A stretch of DNA of 64,000 nt from Desulfocapsa sp. (GTDB taxonomy: Bacteria; Desulfobacterota; Desulfobulbia; Desulfobulbales; Desulfocapsaceae): NCBI GenBank assembly GCA_022712895.1, contig JAFLJS010000039.1:1-64000 (forward strand), given 5' to 3'. Shown here in pieces: positions 44,278 through 55,186 of the stretch. Position numbers and translations under genes: made by a program. Under the pieces are notes generated by a model that saw only the letters and a program-made list of their open reading frames with translations, did not search any database and was not told the origin of the DNA. Positions within the stretch are counted from its first letter, which is position 1. Every line of letters begins with the position of its first letter.

Positions 44278-44589
44278 ATGGAATATAATAAAGTGTGCCT
44301 GATGTACCGTAATCAGGATTGTACTGTTGATGGTATCCGCTCAGCTCTTGGGCTGGCTGTTGAGAATATGTATGCTTATGGCTGTGTAATGGATGAACCT
44401 AAGATGGAGAAATTCAACGAGCTTCAGACCGAATCTCTTGAAATGCTTCGTGATATGGAAGGTGACGTTTTTTCAACAACAAAAGAGAATTCTGAACTCA
44501 ATGATCTTGAACCCATCTCTATTGAAGAGCTTGGTGAAAAATTGCGTGAAATGACCCATATTATCCCTTTCGGCGTTATTAAAGCTTAG
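44278..44589 (+). CDS. YTD-cluster small protein, DsrE/DsrF-like
   Basis: The 103-residue acidic protein begins KVCLMYRNQDCTVDGIRSALGLAVENMYAYGCVMDEP, with cysteines near residues 6, 14 and 35. Its N-terminal beta-alpha layout and length resemble DsrE-superfamily subunits, but I see no diagnostic motif. AGGAG precedes the ATG. Its position after dsrE matches one of the small uncharacterised genes of YTD clusters. Confidence 0.6.
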   Translation: MEYNKVCLMYRNQDCTVDGIRSALGLAVENMYAYGCVMDEPKMEKFNELQTESLEMLRDMEGDVFSTTKENSELNDLEPISIEELGEKLREMTHIIPFGVIKA

Positions 44590-44598
44590 GAGTCAATT

Positions 44599-44772
44599 AT
44601 GAAAATTCTTAATATATATCGTTCAGCACCTGATGATACTACTAAAAAACTTGCTGAAATAGTAGGAAGAGATCGTGAAGTGGAAAACTTTGACTTAGCT
44701 GTTGATGCTCCAGATTATGATGCTCTCGTGGATCAAATTTTTGCTGCTGATCAAACCATCTGCTGGTGGTAA
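44599..44772 (+). CDS. 57-residue YTD-cluster protein ending in CWW
   Basis: ATG 44599, with TAGGAG (44587-44592) seven bases before it, opens a 57-codon frame. It starts MKILNIYRSAPDDTTKKLAE and ends DQTICWW, then TAA. Codon use and SD match its neighbours, and it lies 9 bp after the previous gene and just before the operon terminator. The beta-alpha start resembles the first strand-helix of a DsrH/TusB-like fold, with one C-terminal Cys. The family is not recognised, but the context supports a sulfur-relay accessory. Confidence 0.65.
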   Translation: MKILNIYRSAPDDTTKKLAEIVGRDREVENFDLAVDAPDYDALVDQIFAADQTICWW

Positions 44773-44798
44773 TCTGTTAGTATAAATTTTCCCGCTTT

Positions 44799-44843
44799 AA
44801 AAAAAGGGTATCAGATAGAGATTCTATCTGATACCCTTTTTTT
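44799..44843. terminator. Bidirectional intrinsic terminator
   Basis: A perfect 14-bp stem GGGTATCAGATAGA (44806-44819) / TCTATCTGATACCC (44823-44836) has a three-base loop and is flanked by A7 and T7. It would terminate the sulfur operon on the plus strand and the convergent serine hydrolase gene on the minus strand, whose stop codon overlaps its end. Confidence 0.95.
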
Positions 44844-45978
44844 ATCTTTTATCACTCCTGAGACTTGGGGAAACTTCCTGAATACCCATTAATTCTTTCA
44901 TCAATAAATCATGAAAAACTGGTCTAAATTCCTTAATTTTCCAATTTTCTCTCGTGGGATGAACTCTGTTTGAAAGCAGAACAATAATACATTCACGTAC
45001 CGGATCTATCCAGAAGGATGTTCCTGTAAAACCTAAATGTCCCACACTGGTTTTAGAAAAATAGCTTCCACTGCTTGATTCTGACTCTGAAACTATATCA
45101 AACCCCATTGTCCACCCTGAATTTCCAACAGGCTCTAAAATACGCTGTAACAGTTCTTTTGAATATGCAGGGTGCTCACCCCTTCCTTTCCATTGATCAA
45201 GAAATTGTTCGCACATAGAAAGGACTCCATGCAAGGTCCCAAACAAACCTGCATGGCCAGCAACTCCTCCCATGGCCCTACAGTTGTCATCGTGGACTTC
45301 TCCATTTAGCATTACCTTTTTCCACAAACATTTCTCGGTACTTACATATTTCAGGTTTTCTTTCGATTTAAACGGTGGATAAAACAGATCATCAGCAAGC
45401 CCTAGGGGAGTGTACAATGAATTATTAGCCAGTTTTGCAAGACTTGTCCCTGTAACTTCTTCAATTATACAACCAAGGAACATAAAACCAAGGTCACTAT
45501 AAATACATTTTTCACCCGGAACAGCTACAAGAACTTCTTTAAAGATTGTCGTAAGAAATTGTTTTTTTCTCTTTTTATTAGGTAGTTTTACAAGGTCTAT
45601 ATAATATTCTTTATGGGCTGGTAATCCTGAACTATGTGACAGAAGTTGTCCGATGGTTATTTGGGCTTTATCTGAAGGAATGGAAGGATAAATATCCTGT
45701 AGTTCAGTTTTAATATTGATTTTATAATCCTTCAAAAGGATCAGCAATAATGGAACTGTAGTTAATGCTTTTGTGAGGGAGGCAAGATCAAAAACTGAAT
45801 TTATTCTCAACTCTTTTTTGTCAGGTTCTAACTGGGCATATCCATAGCAACTAGTTTCACGTTTATAGGCCCCTTTCTCCCACTTTGAAAAGGCAAAAGA
45901 AGCTCCTGGAAATACACCACTATTTAAAGCAGTTATAAACAACTTATTAATTTTTTTTGCCTTGTTAGTTTCCTTCAT
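44842..45978 (-). CDS. Beta-lactamase-fold serine hydrolase
   Basis: I start at ATG 45978, which has AGAAGGG before it; an in-frame TTG 18 bases earlier is weaker. The 378-residue protein shows the class C/DD-peptidase motifs: SLTK (SxxK nucleophile), YSD (YxN-like) and HLGFTG (KTG-like). No signal peptide is evident, so it is probably cytoplasmic, as are many family members acting as esterases or on D-amino acid peptides. It is AT-rich compared with genes to its left and ends at the shared terminator. Confidence 0.82.
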   Translation of the reverse strand: MKETNKAKKINKLFITALNSGVFPGASFAFSKWEKGAYKRETSCYGYAQLEPDKKELRINSVFDLASLTKALTTVPLLLILLKDYKINIKTELQDIYPSIPSDKAQITIGQLLSHSSGLPAHKEYYIDLVKLPNKKRKKQFLTTIFKEVLVAVPGEKCIYSDLGFMFLGCIIEEVTGTSLAKLANNSLYTPLGLADDLFYPPFKSKENLKYVSTEKCLWKKVMLNGEVHDDNCRAMGGVAGHAGLFGTLHGVLSMCEQFLDQWKGRGEHPAYSKELLQRILEPVGNSGWTMGFDIVSESESSSGSYFSKTSVGHLGFTGTSFWIDPVRECIIVLLSNRVHPTRENWKIKEFRPVFHDLLMKELMGIQEVSPSLRSDKR

Positions 45979-46334
45979 AATAACCCTTCTTTTCAACAGT
46001 TTTGATAAACTATTTTATTGCTAATAAATCTTGTGTTTTTAGCCGCTTTGCACTACAATCTATTAAATCTTAAACGTTGAGAATATCGTTATTTTTTTAT
46101 AATATATTTTATAAAAATTTCACTTTTCAACACTCTTTGAACAGGCCTTGTTAATACATTTTTAATAACTTGGTTAATAAGCTGTTCAAAACTGGAAATA
46201 AACAAATTTTTCAGTTTTTCCAACAACACATTGTTTATAAAATGTTATATAAAATTAATATGTTATGTTATTTGTAAACATATTAACACCCTTAATAACA
46301 ATAATAAAAAGATTATTTAATAAAGGGATTCCCC
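45979..46334. other. AT-rich region upstream of dnaN
   Basis: This gap is very AT-rich, with many short TTAATA/TTTATAA repeats and no gene. It must hold promoters for dnaN and the divergent serine hydrolase. I looked for TTATCCACA-type DnaA boxes, because dnaN and gyrB often lie near oriC, and saw none close to consensus. A strand-skew plot would be needed to judge an origin. Confidence 0.4.
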
Positions 46335-47465
46335 ATGGCACTAAACTGCAGCGTATTACAAAGTAATTTTATTGACGGTCTGAACAGACTGCAAAACATT
46401 ACAAACAAACGGGTTACTCTGGCAATATTATCAAATGTCCTCATAGAAACCACAAACAACTCTCTTATCCTCACGGGTACAGATCTCGAAGTAGGATTGC
46501 GAGTTGAGATTCCAGCTGAAATCCACGACCAGGGATCATTAACTCTTCCCTGTAAAAAGGTTTTTGAAATTGTTCGTGAGTCTGGATCAGATACCATCAC
46601 TATACAAGAAACAGAAAACAGCTGGGTTATTATTTCTGCGGGACACAGTACCTACAATCTTGCTGGTTTACCCAGTGATGAATATCCAGAGTTTCCAGAA
46701 TACGAAGAAGATACTTTTGTTTCTTTTGAAGCGGGAATTTTCATTGATATTATTGAAAAGGTGATTTTTTCTGTGGCTAATGAAGAAGAAAATGCCTACG
46801 CCCTTACCAACGTTCTTTTTGAAACTGAAAAACGGGAGGACAGATCATATGTCCGTATGATCTCTTCAGATGGACATCGTTTATCCATTATGGAAAAAGA
46901 TGTTGCTACAGATATCGATTTATTGAATCTCAATTCTGGTATCCTTATTCCAAAAAAAGGTATTCAGGAACTGAAAAAATTCTGTGAAAATAAAGAAAAT
47001 GTCGATATTTCCTTTGAAGACAAACAACTGGTTGCCAGAACTAGCGATGCTACTATGGTTATTCGTTTGAAAAAAGGTGAGTTTCCACAGTACCGTGCCA
47101 TTGTTAATTCCATAGAGCTTGAAAATAAAATTCAAATTGAAAGGGTTCCTTTTCTTGATTCCCTAAAACGAATTAATATTTTTACAGAAGATATTTTTCA
47201 CACCATTCAACTGGAAGTTGAAAATGGAAAAATGATTCTTACTTCGCAAAATGTGGATCTTGGAAATGCAAAAGATATACAGGATGTGCAGTATGGTGGT
47301 GATCCACTTATTTTAGGATTTAACTGTCGCTATTTTATAGACGCACTTCAGGTTATGGAATGTGATACTGTAGATGCTTTTATAAATTCAAATAATTCTC
47401 CATGTTTACTTACATCAGATGTTGATGAAGGCTTTTTAGGCATAATAATGCCAATGCAATTATAA
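46335..47465 (+). CDS. dnaN: DNA polymerase III beta sliding clamp
   Basis: The 376-residue clamp starts with FIDGLNRLQNITNKRVTLAILSNVLIET and has the three-domain beta-clamp pattern. Clear blocks are LTLPCKKVFEIVRE, DGHRLSIMEKD and the end LLTSDVDEGFLGIIMPMQL. It tethers polymerase III to DNA. It opens a replication cluster with gyrB and gyrA; dnaA and recF, frequent neighbours, are absent here. Confidence 0.96.
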   Translation: MALNCSVLQSNFIDGLNRLQNITNKRVTLAILSNVLIETTNNSLILTGTDLEVGLRVEIPAEIHDQGSLTLPCKKVFEIVRESGSDTITIQETENSWVIISAGHSTYNLAGLPSDEYPEFPEYEEDTFVSFEAGIFIDIIEKVIFSVANEEENAYALTNVLFETEKREDRSYVRMISSDGHRLSIMEKDVATDIDLLNLNSGILIPKKGIQELKKFCENKENVDISFEDKQLVARTSDATMVIRLKKGEFPQYRAIVNSIELENKIQIERVPFLDSLKRINIFTEDIFHTIQLEVENGKMILTSQNVDLGNAKDIQDVQYGGDPLILGFNCRYFIDALQVMECDTVDAFINSNNSPCLLTSDVDEGFLGIIMPMQL

Positions 47466-47586
47466 AAACTAGAAATATCCCGTTTATATTCAGAAATACA
47501 GTCTCATATAATATCCACTATGATGTATCTGCATCTCTAAATATATTCGAAGTACTGTTCTTGTTTTTTAGAAAATTTCAATATAG

Positions 47587-50043
<2,457 letters not shown>

Positions 50044-50072
50044 ATTATCTACTTGATATAATTGGAAAAAAT

Positions 50073-52574
50073 ATGACCACAGAAGAACATGAAGCACAAA
50101 CCACAATATCCATTGAACAGGAACTGAAAAAATCCTACCTGGATTACGCAATGAGCGTAATCGTTGGCAGGGCCCTGCCTGATGTGCGTGATGGCCTGAA
50201 ACCGGTTCATCGTCGCTCGCTTTTTGCCATGCGTGAACTTGGGGTACATTTTAACCGACCCTATGTAAAATCAGCCCGTATTGTCGGTGATGTAATTGGT
50301 AAGTATCATCCCCATGGAGATACCGCAGCTTATGATACCATCGTTCGTATGGCACAGAATTTTTCCATGCGTTATCCGCTGGTTGATGGTCAGGGTAACT
50401 TCGGATCCATGGATGGTGATTCTCCAGCCGCCATGCGTTATACCGAAGCACGAATGACCAGAATTGATCGTGAAATTATTGCAGATCTTGAAAAAGATAC
50501 CGTAGATTTTATTCCTACCTACGATAATTCCATGACAGAACCAACTGTTATGCCGTCTAAAACTCCAAATCTTTTGATTAATGGATCTTCCGGTATTGCT
50601 GTTGGCATGGCGACAAATATTCCTCCTCATAATCTTACCGAGGTTATGGATGGGCTTATTGCCATGGTTGATAATGTTAATGTTACCGTTTCTGAACTCA
50701 TCACCATTATCACGGGGCCTGATTTTCCCACTGGTGCTTTTATTTGCGGTCGAGCTGGAATTAGAGAAGCTTATGAAACCGGACGTGGCAGTGTTCTTAT
50801 GCGTTCCCGTACTCACTTTGAGGATATAAAGGGCAGTACCCACCGCGAAGCAATTATTGTCACGGAAATCCCTTATCAGCAGAATAAAGCTACCCTTGTT
50901 ATAAAAATTGCTCAGCTTGTTAAAGATAAACGTATTCAGGGTATATCTGAAGTGCGTGATGAGTCAGACAGACAAGGACTGCGTATTGTAATTGAGCTTA
51001 AAAAGGATGAAATTCCAGATGTTATCCTCAATCAGCTCTATAAAATGACACCTCTGCAACGTTCTTTTGGTATTATTTTTCTGGCAATTGTAAATAACAA
51101 GCCGGAAGTATTAAATATAAAACAGATCCTTGAGCATTTTATATTACACCGTAAGGTAGTTATTTATCGACGTACTGCATTTGAACTGCGGAAAGCTGAA
51201 GAAAAAGCACACCTCTTGGAAGGTTTAAAAATAGCCATTTCCAACCTTGATGCTGTTGTTGAGCTTATTCGGGCATCAAAAAATCCAGCAGAAGCAAAAG
51301 CAGAGCTTATTTCCCGTTTTGATCTTTCAGAAATTCAGGCTCAATCCATTCTGGATATGCGTTTGCAACGTTTGACAGGTTTAGAGCGTGAAAAAATCAT
51401 CAAGGATTATGAAGAGATCATGGCAGTTATTACCAAACTGAAAGAGATCCTTGGTGATGAAAAACTGGTTATGAAGATCATTCGTGAAGAGTTTGTTGAA
51501 ATAAAAGAAACTTATGGTGACGAGCGACGTACTGAAATAATTGATGCTGTAGATGAGATCCTTCCTGAAGATATGATTACCCAGGAAGATATGGCGGTAA
51601 CGGTAACCCATACCGGCTATATTAAAAGAAATCCGGTATCTATTTATCGTTCCCAGCGTCGTGGTGGCAAAGGAGTGGTTGGTGTGAAAAACATCGAGGA
51701 AGATTTTGTTTCAAACCTCTTTGTGGCTTCCACTCATGATACATTTCTCTTCTTTACAAACCTGGGTAAGGTTTTCTGGCGTAAGGTGTATCAGTTGCCT
51801 CTTGCTGGACGAACTGCTCGTGGTAAGGCTATAGTTAATCTTCTTGAACTTGCTGACGGTGAAAAAGTAGCTGCAATCCTTCCAGTTGTTGATCTTGGTA
51901 AAGAAGAAAACAACAATACTATTCTCATGGTTACAAAACTTGGTCGCGTGAAGAAGACCAGCCTTCAGGAATTTGTGAAACCATTGAAACGTGGGAAGAA
52001 GGCATTAACCATCAATGAAGATGATGAGATTATATCAGCCCACATTTTAAAGGGAGACGATACTGTTTTCCTTCTTTCTAAAAATGGTTCCTCCATTCAT
52101 TTTCATGAGGATGATGTTCGTTGTATGGGACGTACAGCAGCTGGTGTTCGTGGTATTCGCCTTAAAGAAGGGGATGCAGTTGTAGGTTCCATTGTTATTG
52201 ATTCTGACTCTTCTATTCTCACTGTAACTGAAAATGGATATGGGAAACGAAGCCCTGTGGAAGAGTATCGTGTGCAGAGACGTGGTGGCCTCGGGATCAT
52301 GGCTATTAAGGCCAGTGAACGAAACGGAAAAGTAGTGGGTGGTATGCAGGTTGATGATGATTCTGAAGTTATGCTTATTGCTAATTCCGGTAAGATGATT
52401 CGTATGCCCATGGGCAATGTCCGGGTGATTGGTCGAACCACACAGGGTGTGGGACTTATAAGACTAGCGGATAACGAAAAGGTTGTAGCCATGGATATTG
52501 TGGCTCCTGACGATGAATCAGAAGATGAAATTGGTGAAGAAGTAGGAGAAGAAGAACAGACAACAGATGAGTAG
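50073..52574 (+). CDS. gyrA: DNA gyrase subunit A
   Basis: The 833-residue protein has the DNA-cleavage domain with the active-site Tyr in MRYTEARM. The quinolone-determining region reads [13 protein letters not shown], with Thr at the E. coli Ser83 position and Asp at 87. The GyrA-box QRRGGKG in the C-terminal beta-pinwheel marks it as gyrase rather than ParC. The acidic C-terminal tail is Glu-rich. It overlaps gpsA by eight bases. Confidence 0.97.
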   Translation: MTTEEHEAQTTISIEQELKKSYLDYAMSVIVGRALPDVRDGLKPVHRRSLFAMRELGVHFNRPYVKSARIVGDVIGKYHPHGDTAAYDTIVRMAQNFSMRYPLVDGQGNFGSMDGDSPAAMRYTEARMTRIDREIIADLEKDTVDFIPTYDNSMTEPTVMPSKTPNLLINGSSGIAVGMATNIPPHNLTEVMDGLIAMVDNVNVTVSELITIITGPDFPTGAFICGRAGIREAYETGRGSVLMRSRTHFEDIKGSTHREAIIVTEIPYQQNKATLVIKIAQLVKDKRIQGISEVRDESDRQGLRIVIELKKDEIPDVILNQLYKMTPLQRSFGIIFLAIVNNKPEVLNIKQILEHFILHRKVVIYRRTAFELRKAEEKAHLLEGLKIAISNLDAVVELIRASKNPAEAKAELISRFDLSEIQAQSILDMRLQRLTGLEREKIIKDYEEIMAVITKLKEILGDEKLVMKIIREEFVEIKETYGDERRTEIIDAVDEILPEDMITQEDMAVTVTHTGYIKRNPVSIYRSQRRGGKGVVGVKNIEEDFVSNLFVASTHDTFLFFTNLGKVFWRKVYQLPLAGRTARGKAIVNLLELADGEKVAAILPVVDLGKEENNNTILMVTKLGRVKKTSLQEFVKPLKRGKKALTINEDDEIISAHILKGDDTVFLLSKNGSSIHFHEDDVRCMGRTAAGVRGIRLKEGDAVVGSIVIDSDSSILTVTENGYGKRSPVEEYRVQRRGGLGIMAIKASERNGKVVGGMQVDDDSEVMLIANSGKMIRMPMGNVRVIGRTTQGVGLIRLADNEKVVAMDIVAPDDESEDEIGEEVGEEEQTTDE

Positions 52575-53604
52575 GCAAGATACAAAACAGGCTCCGGTGA
52601 AGAAGGTTGCAGTTATAGGAGCCGGTTCCTGGGGAACTGCCATTGCCATGGTACTCTCTGGCAAAGGTGTTCCCACTGTGCTTTGGGGGCATAACGAAGA
52701 GCACCAGGCAGTCCTTGCAAAGGATCGGGAAAATAAAAGGTATTTACCTGGGTTTTCCTTTCCTCCTGCACTCGAAATAACACCTTATCTTCAGAAAGCA
52801 GTTACTGATAGTGAAGTTCTTTGTATGGTGGTGCCCTCTCATGGATATCGCGCCGTTTTTAAAGAGCTGCAACCATATCTTGCAGATACCGTAAGTATTA
52901 TTTCCGCTGTTAAGGGTATTGAAAACAAAACGCTCATGACCATGACCCAGGTTATGGAGGACGTTTTAGATACTACTCAGAATAAGAAGCATGTGACACT
53001 CTCTGTTCTCTCAGGACCCTCTTTTGCCAAAGAAGTTGCTCAGGGATTGCCAACCTTGGTAACTGTTGGTTGTTCCAAAATAGAAGATGCCAAGAATTTA
53101 CAAACTATTTTTGGTACTCGGCTATTCCGGGTTTATGCTGCTCAGGATATGATAGGCCTTGAAATAAGTGCTGCTTTAAAAAACATAGTAGCCATTGCGG
53201 CAGGAATCAGTGATGGCCTTGGGTATGGTTTAAATAGTAGAGCAGCTCTTATCACCAGGGGACTTGCCGAAATAACCCGTATGGGAGTGGCCATGGGAGC
53301 TGATCCTGTAACTTTTTCCGGTCTTTCCGGTCTTGGTGATCTTGTCCTTACCTGTACCGGAGATCTAAGTAGAAACCGCAGTGTGGGTTTAAAACTCGGT
53401 GCTGGAAAAAAACTGTCACAGGTACTTGAAGAGATGCAAATGGTGGCAGAAGGAGTAAAAACTACAAAATCAGTCCATGGTCTTATGCAGAAAATGGGCG
53501 TGGATATGCCAATTCTTGAGCAGGTATATCAGGTTTTATATAAAAACAAAGATTGTTCAACAGCTGTTACTGATCTGTTAACAAGAGAATTTAAAGTGGA
53601 ATAA
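52567..53604 (+). CDS. gpsA: NAD(P)-dependent glycerol-3-phosphate dehydrogenase
   Basis: The 345-residue enzyme has the Rossmann motif [35 protein letters not shown], the catalytic Lys in [13 protein letters not shown], and [14 protein letters not shown]. It makes sn-glycerol-3-phosphate from DHAP for phospholipids. The start codon lies in the end of gyrA, so the genes are translationally coupled. Confidence 0.95.
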   Translation: MSRQDTKQAPVKKVAVIGAGSWGTAIAMVLSGKGVPTVLWGHNEEHQAVLAKDRENKRYLPGFSFPPALEITPYLQKAVTDSEVLCMVVPSHGYRAVFKELQPYLADTVSIISAVKGIENKTLMTMTQVMEDVLDTTQNKKHVTLSVLSGPSFAKEVAQGLPTLVTVGCSKIEDAKNLQTIFGTRLFRVYAAQDMIGLEISAALKNIVAIAAGISDGLGYGLNSRAALITRGLAEITRMGVAMGADPVTFSGLSGLGDLVLTCTGDLSRNRSVGLKLGAGKKLSQVLEEMQMVAEGVKTTKSVHGLMQKMGVDMPILEQVYQVLYKNKDCSTAVTDLLTREFKVE

Positions 53605-53606
53605 AA

Positions 53607-54716
53607 ATGAATAATAAGGCTGATGATGGTGTTCGGTTTCTCTCTTATCTAACCCTGTTTCTGCTTGCTGCTTCCCTCTATATTTTTTCATCTTACCTGC
53701 ATTATATCCTGGTCGCAGCAGTCCTCTCTCTCTGTACAAGCCATGGATATATGGCCCTTGTTGCTTTCTTTAAAAATCCTAAGCTACCTTCTTTTATCCG
53801 CAAGAGGAGTTCTTTGCTTAGTGCTTCCCTCCTCACGCTATTTTTTCTCTGTCTACTCTTTGGCCCTCTTGTCTATTTTGTGTCGGAAACCTACAACCAG
53901 ATGTCTGCAGTAGATATAGATCATATAAAAAATGTGACCATGCAACTAATTGATAAAATAGTGGCTTTTACAGACTCCATTCCAGTTCTTCATAATTTTC
54001 TTAATTCTCTAAAAACTGAAGGATTTTCGGCTCTCAAAGAGGTTTCCATTGAGGCACTTTATAAAACAGTTAATGGGGTTGCATCCGGTGCTGGTGGCTT
54101 GGTTATCCAAATAGGCTGGATAATGATTTTTTATTTTCTGTTTAACCTGAATGGTCGGACTATTCTCGCTTTTACAGCACGCGTAATGCCTACTTCTTTT
54201 GAACATGAACAGTATCTCTACCGGGAATGTACCGGTACTGTAGCAGTGGTCTTCTATGGAACTCTTTTTAATATGCTGGCGCAGGGATTAACTTTTGGTG
54301 TGTTGATGCTGTTTGTTGGGGGTTATGATTCTTTTTATCTCGGTGTACTATCGGGGTTTTGTTCTGTTATTCCAATCGTTGGAGCAGCACTAGTTTATAT
54401 TCCTGTAATCGCCCTTGAACTGGTTGCTGGAAACTATAGCAATGTGATTATTATCCTGATTGTTGCCTGGGGAGTTATGGGCTTTTTTATAGATAATATC
54501 TTACGAATAATTTTTATCAGTTATCTGAAGAAAATATTTGGTTTTGAATACACCATGAACGAGGTGTTAATTTTACTCTCAATCCTGGCTGGTATAGCAA
54601 GCTTTGGCTTCTGGGGATTGATCATTGGTCCTTCAGTCATAGCCTTGAGTCTCGCTGCTGCCAACTTGTATAGTTCTCAAATCCATCACAGTGGTTTTCC
54701 TGATGAGATCCCCTAG
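53607..54716 (+). CDS. AI-2E family membrane permease
   Basis: The 369-residue protein has about eight hydrophobic segments, and an amphipathic central stretch (residues ~95-160). GVLSGFCSVIPIVGAALVYIPV is the conserved core of the AI-2E/PerM family, followed by GLIIGPSVIAL. Members export AI-2 or act as Na+/H+ antiporters; the substrate is not predictable. It follows gpsA by two bases. Confidence 0.88.
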   Translation: MNNKADDGVRFLSYLTLFLLAASLYIFSSYLHYILVAAVLSLCTSHGYMALVAFFKNPKLPSFIRKRSSLLSASLLTLFFLCLLFGPLVYFVSETYNQMSAVDIDHIKNVTMQLIDKIVAFTDSIPVLHNFLNSLKTEGFSALKEVSIEALYKTVNGVASGAGGLVIQIGWIMIFYFLFNLNGRTILAFTARVMPTSFEHEQYLYRECTGTVAVVFYGTLFNMLAQGLTFGVLMLFVGGYDSFYLGVLSGFCSVIPIVGAALVYIPVIALELVAGNYSNVIIILIVAWGVMGFFIDNILRIIFISYLKKIFGFEYTMNEVLILLSILAGIASFGFWGLIIGPSVIALSLAAANLYSSQIHHSGFPDEIP

Positions 54717-54819
54717 GTAATAGTAGCAGTGCAAAATAACTTGCTGTAATTGTTAAATATTGGTATATACATTCTTTAATAAATTCCTGTTTCTGTTGAA
54801 AAAAAGAGTGGTATACCCG

Positions 54820-55125
54820 ATGAGAAAAAATCCCCTTGGAACTGTCACGGAAATTCTTGAGTCTGTTGATTTGGCGGTGTCACACGCCTACGATGATCTG
54901 GTTTTCCTTGAAGAACCTGACTTTCTTTTGCAGTTTACTGAAAACGATGAAGAGATTCTGGTGCATGTGAACGAAACTACAGAAGAGAAAACTATGGATA
55001 CTCCTCTGTCTGTACTCCAGAAAAGAGCAGAAGAGTATACCATGCGTTTTATTCGTGGTGGTTATTTTCGTGTGAGTCAGACAGACAAGGAACATTTGCA
55101 TGTTGAGTTTCTTACCATCCAGTAG
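54820..55125 (+). CDS. Small protein of unknown function
   Basis: I choose ATG 54820 (101 residues), because the upstream in-frame TTG at 54760 adds a hydrophobic stretch with no SD. The sequence MRKNPLGTVTEILESVDLAVSHAYDDLVFLEEPDFLLQF is acidic and predicted soluble, with an alpha/beta look and no known motif. It is last in the dnaN-to-unknown run and may be co-transcribed with the AI-2E gene. Confidence 0.55.
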   Translation: MRKNPLGTVTEILESVDLAVSHAYDDLVFLEEPDFLLQFTENDEEILVHVNETTEEKTMDTPLSVLQKRAEEYTMRFIRGGYFRVSQTDKEHLHVEFLTIQ

Positions 55126-55186
55126 TTCCCCAAAAGACCATAATTGATCGGCCCATTACTCCTTACTGCTATAAAGCAGTAGTGCT

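Noticed and set aside
45979-46334. Chromosomal origin of replication
   Set aside because: AT-rich and next to dnaN, but no DnaA box close to TTATNCACA is visible and dnaA is absent; not supported without skew data.
55165-55180. Hairpin ACTGCT-ATAA-AGCAGT as terminator between the small unknown gene and the octaheme gene
   Set aside because: Only six base pairs, and the T-run begins about ten bases later; too weak to call.
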